Notes under the pieces: generated by a model | Database searches by the model: none | What the model was told of the DNA's origin: nothing | The model's input: the letters and a program-made list of their open reading frames with translations, nothing else | Position numbers and translations under genes: made by a program | Assembly (NCBI RefSeq): GCF_963678635.1 | Contig: NC_087069.1 | Coordinates: 14,792,660 to 14,856,659 of the forward strand | DNA from: Symsagittifera roscoffensis | Lineage: Eukaryota; Xenacoelomorpha; Acoela; Convolutidae | Length of the DNA: 64,000 nt | Direction: 5' to 3' | Part shown: piece by piece, positions 59,557 to 64,000 of the stretch | Position numbering within the stretch: the stretch's first letter is position 1 | Layout of the letters: every line of letters begins with the position of its first letter

Positions 59557-61288
59557 TTAGGTTGACTCACATAAAATAGTTGCAGTCACCTGATGTGCAG
59601 ATTCTAGTTTTTCTTCTATGTTGTCTATCTCATTTGGTCCCGCAATTGTCCATACCATAGGTTTCTTCACTGCTTTTGGAACTTGAGTGACTTTTTGTTT
59701 GTCGTTTGGAGAATAATAATATTGGTGTTGTCTTCTCCTAGTTTGTTGCATATTAATTTGTCGCTGAGTCTGGGGAAGGTGAAGTGATCCAATTAGTCGC
59801 GCTTTCTACAGATGCTGTTGAATTTATCAGTTTTTGCTGTGCTGACGCGGATGCATTATTTTTTAAAACAATTTGAAGGTCGAATTTTGTCGAAATGCTC
59901 CGGAACGGAAGAATTGTGAGATTTACAGTTATGGCGTTCATAGTATTCGAGTCGACGAGACCTGCAGCGATGATAAACTCGTTGTGTTTTGTTTCCGAAA
60001 GTATCAAAATTTTTGCGGTTTTCTGTGATCAGTAGCTATTCGTACATCCACTGTCGTGAAAGGCGTGTTTTCGTTAAACCTGTGGTGATTTGGAGGGTCA
60101 ATGTTACTAAATGGATAATTAGAATTACAAAACGTTGGTGTTTGACCGGCTTGGTGGCTTGAGTGGTTTGGTTTCTTCTGACTGTTTTGGAACTGCAAGT
60201 GGTTTTCGTCAATCGTCGTGCAATGATAAATGATGAAAACGCATTTGTTGCATGTGTGCTTCGATGGGTCGTTTTCACCTAATGTGCTAGTTTGAGGCAA
60301 CTGTAAAATAGTTTATGTATATAACAAGATTTTTTTCTTTTCATTGGGCGAGTCCTGGTACTGGCTGTAGTCTGCTGGGCGGTAGTTTGGTTCATCGAAA
60401 GGGCATGTGGGCCGTTTATAGTTGCTGCTGATCCTCATGAAGTCAAAGTTGATCCCTGGGATGAGTTGATTGCTGCTTAAAGTTTAAGAGTCGACTAATG
60501 AAGTCTTTGATGATGATATCTGGTCGTCTAGATTGTCGTCGTAGTTCCCGAAGAGCAGCGCTGTGCAGTTGGCTTTTACGAGTGAATCAACAGATGGCTT
60601 AATTGACTTTCCCCGTTTACAACCTCTCTTGCATATTTTCAATCTCTCAGTAATGCTTTTGCCTTCTGAGATTAGCTGGTTGTGAATTGCTGTTTGAGTA
60701 AACCCATTTCACATAATTCTTTTCAAGGAGTTTCTAGCAAATGGTTCATTCCTGATATTGTTAACCGTGTTATCTGGCTGTAGGATAGTTGTGATGTCAC
60801 CTTCTTGATCGATGAACTAAAAAAATGGCATATTCTATTGTGTTCAAATCCGAGTGGTTTTTCAAATGACTGCTGTGATTGTTGACAAAAAATGTTTTTG
60901 ATTCAGGGTTATGCGTTTCTTAATTTTTCTGATAATTTGTTGAGAAAGCTGATTCTGATGGCCGAAATTTCAGTCAGTTAGTGTCCTTGGGGCGCTGCAT
61001 CGTCGTGTCTGATAATGATAATCATGAGGGAGCGCTGCGATATACGATAATTTTTGTAGTTGGGAGTAGCTGAACACAAGTATCAAAGGGTGGTTGCATT
61101 GATGCATGGCCTGTGGTGGTTTGATATTCAATGGCAATATTATCAATGAGGTCGAATTTCTGCTGTCGAATTTTCCAATGGGTGCAGCTGTTTGGTAAAA
61201 CTAGCTGTATGGAGGGCCTGAAGTTTTTTTGCTGTTGTGGTGTTGTCTCATTTGTATTTTCTCTTAGCATCTGTTTGATGTCATTCAT
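59557..61288 (-). pseudogene. Unidentified minus-strand coding remnant
   Basis: Several minus-strand frames share a coding-like composition (Thr, Gln, Asn, His, Pro): 61022-61288, an in-frame run with stops from about 60660 down to 60004, 59753-60007 and 59557-59751. One segment reads GINFDFMRISSNYKRPTCPF; another begins HTCNKCVFIIYHC and could be a damaged Cys/His motif. TTTTACAG at about 60301-60308 (minus strand) looks like a splice acceptor. It could be an old retroelement gag/protease or a multi-exon host gene; I cannot decide. Confidence 0.35.
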
Positions 61289-61929
61289 GACGTCGTCGTG
61301 TTCATCTTAATTTAAGCACTTGATGAGATCCTCTGATGTGGCCGGTTCAGTTGGTGGTTTAGAGCTTAATTAGTGGAGTCTTCGCATATGTCACTGAGTC
61401 AGCTATGCTGTAGTTCAAACATGCCTATTGTGGCTTTTCGTGCTTGTCTGAAAAGACTTCTAGTTGAGCAAGGTGAAATTTTTTTGGGAGCTCGTTTTTG
61501 TAGCTGTTCGACAGGTCCGTTGTAATTATCCTAGATAACCTTTCCACTCGTATCATAGAACTAATTTAGTTAATATCGATCTAGGTAGCTAGACCTGAAC
61601 TTCGAAGGAAAGAAGCAAAAAGGATAGTGGGGTATAAAAAATTTCAAAAGAGTATATGTTTAAGGAAGTGAAGTAAGCAAACGAAAGGTGCAAATGCTCG
61701 ATGGTTAATCGTTCAGATACTTAGACATGCGGAAAAAAAATAAACCAAAGCCGCAGTCAACAACTTCATGACAAAACAAAGCTATGGGGTTCGAAAAATT
61801 GGCCCAGGGTTCACTGAGGTTAGTAAAGTATTATTGATTGTTGATGAAGGAATTGATAATTTGACTTAATACAATTTCATAAAATGAGTATCACAAAATT
61901 AACGGATATTTATTTACTGACGAGCCTGC
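61289..61929. other. No gene seen
   Basis: Between the unidentified remnant and the Copia remnant. Possibly LTR or 3' sequence of the latter, but no repeat pair is visible. Confidence 0.35.
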
Positions 61930-62118
61930 TCAGCAATCCAACTCAGACTGAACTGGCTTGTCCCGTTTCAAGCTGTAACCCATCAATGTTTGGCTATGTT
62001 GTTCCAAATTGTACTTTGTTAGCACTTTTTTTAACACGTTGGCTTCCATTATCTTGGTAGGGCATTGTTGGAAATGGACTGTCTCTATTTCCTTTCCTTC
62101 GCGAAATAAGTGGTACAT
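61930..62118 (-). pseudogene. Decayed Ty1/Copia RNase H C-terminus
   Basis: A 62-codon minus-strand frame starting YHLFREGKEIETVHF, then CPTKIMEANVLKKVL and a HSQTLMGY end. The order matches the final stretch of Copia RNase H (His-x-Arg-Glu, then Ala-Asp-type, then Leu-Thr-Lys). It lies downstream of the RT fragment on the same strand, as expected. Confidence 0.65.
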
Positions 62119-62655
62119 TATATCGATATGCTTCCTTCGCTTCTAATTGACAAGGTTACAGTACATTCTAATGCAGCTCTGGTTGTCCTCCTGATTGAAT
62201 TTTGAGCCGTCATTTATCACGTTTATCTCATCAAGAGAGAGTGTACTTATAGAGCCTCATGAACAGCTGCACTCATTGCTTGGTCCTCAACTTTACTAGT
62301 AGAAATTGCTGCTGTTGTTTTTTTTTTTTTTGCATAGCAAATAATTACTGTCATTGTTTTTTATCTGTTTTTCTACAGATTCCAATTGTTTTACACCTTC
62401 ATCTTTCTTGGTGTTGCACAGTACCAGAACTCTGCTTCCTCTTTCGCTAGAAAACCAGAGAGTTATGTCACAATAGCTGGGATTTCCGGCCCTAACTTTT
62501 TTAGCGCGGTTACCAACAGTGTTCATGGACAATGTTTCAAGCTGTCCAGCTTTTTTACGGTTCTTTTCTGATAGTTGTGTGGTGTTACTCGTTGGTTTTC
62601 ACACCAATTTGCAGTCAGCTTAGTTAAAAAACTCCATCATTTTAGCGTGATTGAG

Positions 62656-62910
62656 TCACAGTTCACGAATCAAGAGACCGTTTGACCCGCATTCCCGGAA
62701 ACCGGGAAAACAGACTGTGGCATTCATCTCGAATTGTTCTAAATAACGGCCCTTCATCTTGTCAACTTCGTCTAGTTGCCTGCACCCAATGAGGATGTCA
62801 TCTACCCAAACAAGCCCAAAGGTCATTAATGTATTTGCAAACTCATCTTGAGCAAGCAAACTGAACTGATGCTGGTAGAACGGTGCGGGTAGAAAACAAA
62901 CTGCTTCTTC
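62656..62910 (-). pseudogene. Decayed Ty1/Copia reverse transcriptase fragment
   Basis: The frame includes LVWVDDILIGCRQLDEVDKM followed by LEQFEMN. This is the Copia catalytic block (YVDDI-type) followed by the Phe-x-Met landmark before the connection. Upstream minus-strand sequence to about 63400 has weak RT-like pieces with stops. The region between this and the RNase H end is frameshifted. Confidence 0.7.
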
Positions 62911-64000
62911 GGAACTTCTTTGTAGAATGTCCTTCTAATCTGAGAGTTGATTCAAGTTGGCATCAAACCCATATGATGGAGTGGAAGATCATCTTGTGGC
63001 CCCAACGCTAGAAATAACTTCTTTACTTTGGGTTTATAGATCCAAGTAAACGTTCCCGTGAACTCTAGCTCTTCCACTGATATGAACACTGTTATTACAA
63101 AATGGGCTTGATTACGTTCCCGTCGCGCTTTTTATTACAAAAATAAAAATTCCAAAAAGTAGCTTCGAAAAAAACCTTGCAATATCGTGTGAAAAAGTGG
63201 TCAAGTTTTTTTGCTTCTCATTATTTTATCTCAAAGCAAGCGCTGCCAGTCTGTTTCGGGTCCACACACTGCTTCTAAAGAAATTCTTGGCTCATGGATT
63301 CGCTCAAGCATGGATGTAGGCCAGTCTATATCCTTTGGTTGGTTTCTTGTCCTCTAAAATTTGAACACACTGCTTCTTTAGCAAACGGATCCCTTTCAAT
63401 AGACCACAGCGAATCTACACTACCATTTTCAGTTGGTCCGCTTAGTGACATGCCGAGCGCAGTCTATTGTTTCTCATTGTCAGTGTATCCCTAGATTGAT
63501 ATCTCAAGGGTTTGAAAAGGCTCACTCTCAACCAGATAATCGTCTTGAATAACGTCCGACTGACTCTCGCTCCTCTTGCTTTCGTCACTCGTCTTGTCTC
63601 TGGGTCAATCCAAGTAAGTTTTGATATCTTGATTGTAACGGATAATATTGCTCTTCTTCTCCTTTGGATCTAATCTGAGTCTCTAGCGCCAGTCCAATTA
63701 GTGCGCGAGACATTCGAATATGTTCAAAGAATTCAATTTTGATAAATTCCTGTAGGCACAATCTGAAAATCATCAAAAATGTCGACATTTTTTGCACTCA
63801 TAACATTCTAGGCATAGAGTCTTTTTGATGATTATTCTGTTGTGACGCTCTGAAAGATTTGTCACTTCAGGATTTTTCGACACTCAAATCTCTGCTTCAC
63901 ATTAGATTCTATACAATATCTCGGAATTGTCTTTCCAGAATACTGACTTCGGTTTTAACAAGCGGGAACCTTTGAGCTCCATGCTATCCATGCTCCAGTT
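62911..64000. other. Probable upstream part of the Copia remnant; otherwise unassigned
   Basis: GC-richer than most of the window, with broken minus-strand frames (for example 63585-63797) that I could not align to a named domain. No LTR was seen before the window ends. Confidence 0.35.

Noticed and set aside
62310-62332. Poly-T run as an SL, tRNA or Pol III terminator
   Set aside because: No tRNA or small-RNA gene upstream; homopolymers are common in the window.
1-64000. tRNA, rRNA or CRISPR arrays
   Set aside because: No cloverleaf, rRNA core or regularly spaced repeat-spacer structure was seen on either strand.

Overview
The window is AT-rich animal-type DNA, most likely from an invertebrate; I cannot place it more precisely. 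I see no intact host gene. Support for a eukaryotic genome comes from two LTR retrotransposons with spliceosome-type signals, hAT-like termini, foldback-like inverted repeats, and decayed Ty3/Gypsy and Ty1/Copia fragments. A 200-N assembly gap lies at 17627-17826.

The dominant content is two same-strand copies of one unusually large Ty3/Gypsy element with an envelope. Copy 1 spans 1215-17544 (16.3 kb) and copy 2 spans 30847-49722 (18.9 kb). Reading the copies against each other gives this layout: 410-bp LTR; primer site; structured leader of about 1.25 kb; a roughly 600-codon ORF1 with no family I recognise; Gag capsid; CCHC knuckle; Asn/Arg/Ser/Tyr-rich segment; protease; RT; RNase H; integrase with GPY module; a T-rich tract and splice acceptor; a 62-aa double-membrane-segment protein; a roughly 390-codon Ser/Thr/Pro-rich ORF with no AUG (ORF D); an Env-like glycoprotein of about 870 aa; a 602-aa orphan ORF (ORF F); a 77-nt intron-like segment just past its stop; a structured 3' region of about 1.5 kb; polypurine tract; LTR. 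The four ORFs after pol overlap by 35, 13 and 4 nt.

Both copies are defective, in different places. Copy 1 lacks about 3 kb (knuckle, low-complexity segment, protease, start of RT) but keeps the integrase core. Copy 2 keeps those parts but lacks about 0.67 kb of the integrase core, carries a rearranged duplication in gag, and has many stops and frameshifts. Copy 1 has LTRs differing at one position that I can see, but no target-site duplication. Copy 2 has a GATT target-site duplication and about 98% identical LTRs.

The interval 17827-30842 holds repeats: an inverted pair of about 0.5-kb arms (18949-23043), a small MITE, a 22-bp-spaced GTCGAC array, and a hAT-like element with near-perfect inverted arms of about 0.4 kb (27019-28099). 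The interval 49727-64000 has more of the foldback family, a 19-bp tandem repeat, a decayed Gypsy RT/RNase H on the plus strand (about 57.5-58.7 kb), an unidentified minus-strand coding remnant (about 59.5-61.3 kb) and a decayed Copia RT/RNase H on the minus strand (about 61.9-63.4 kb).
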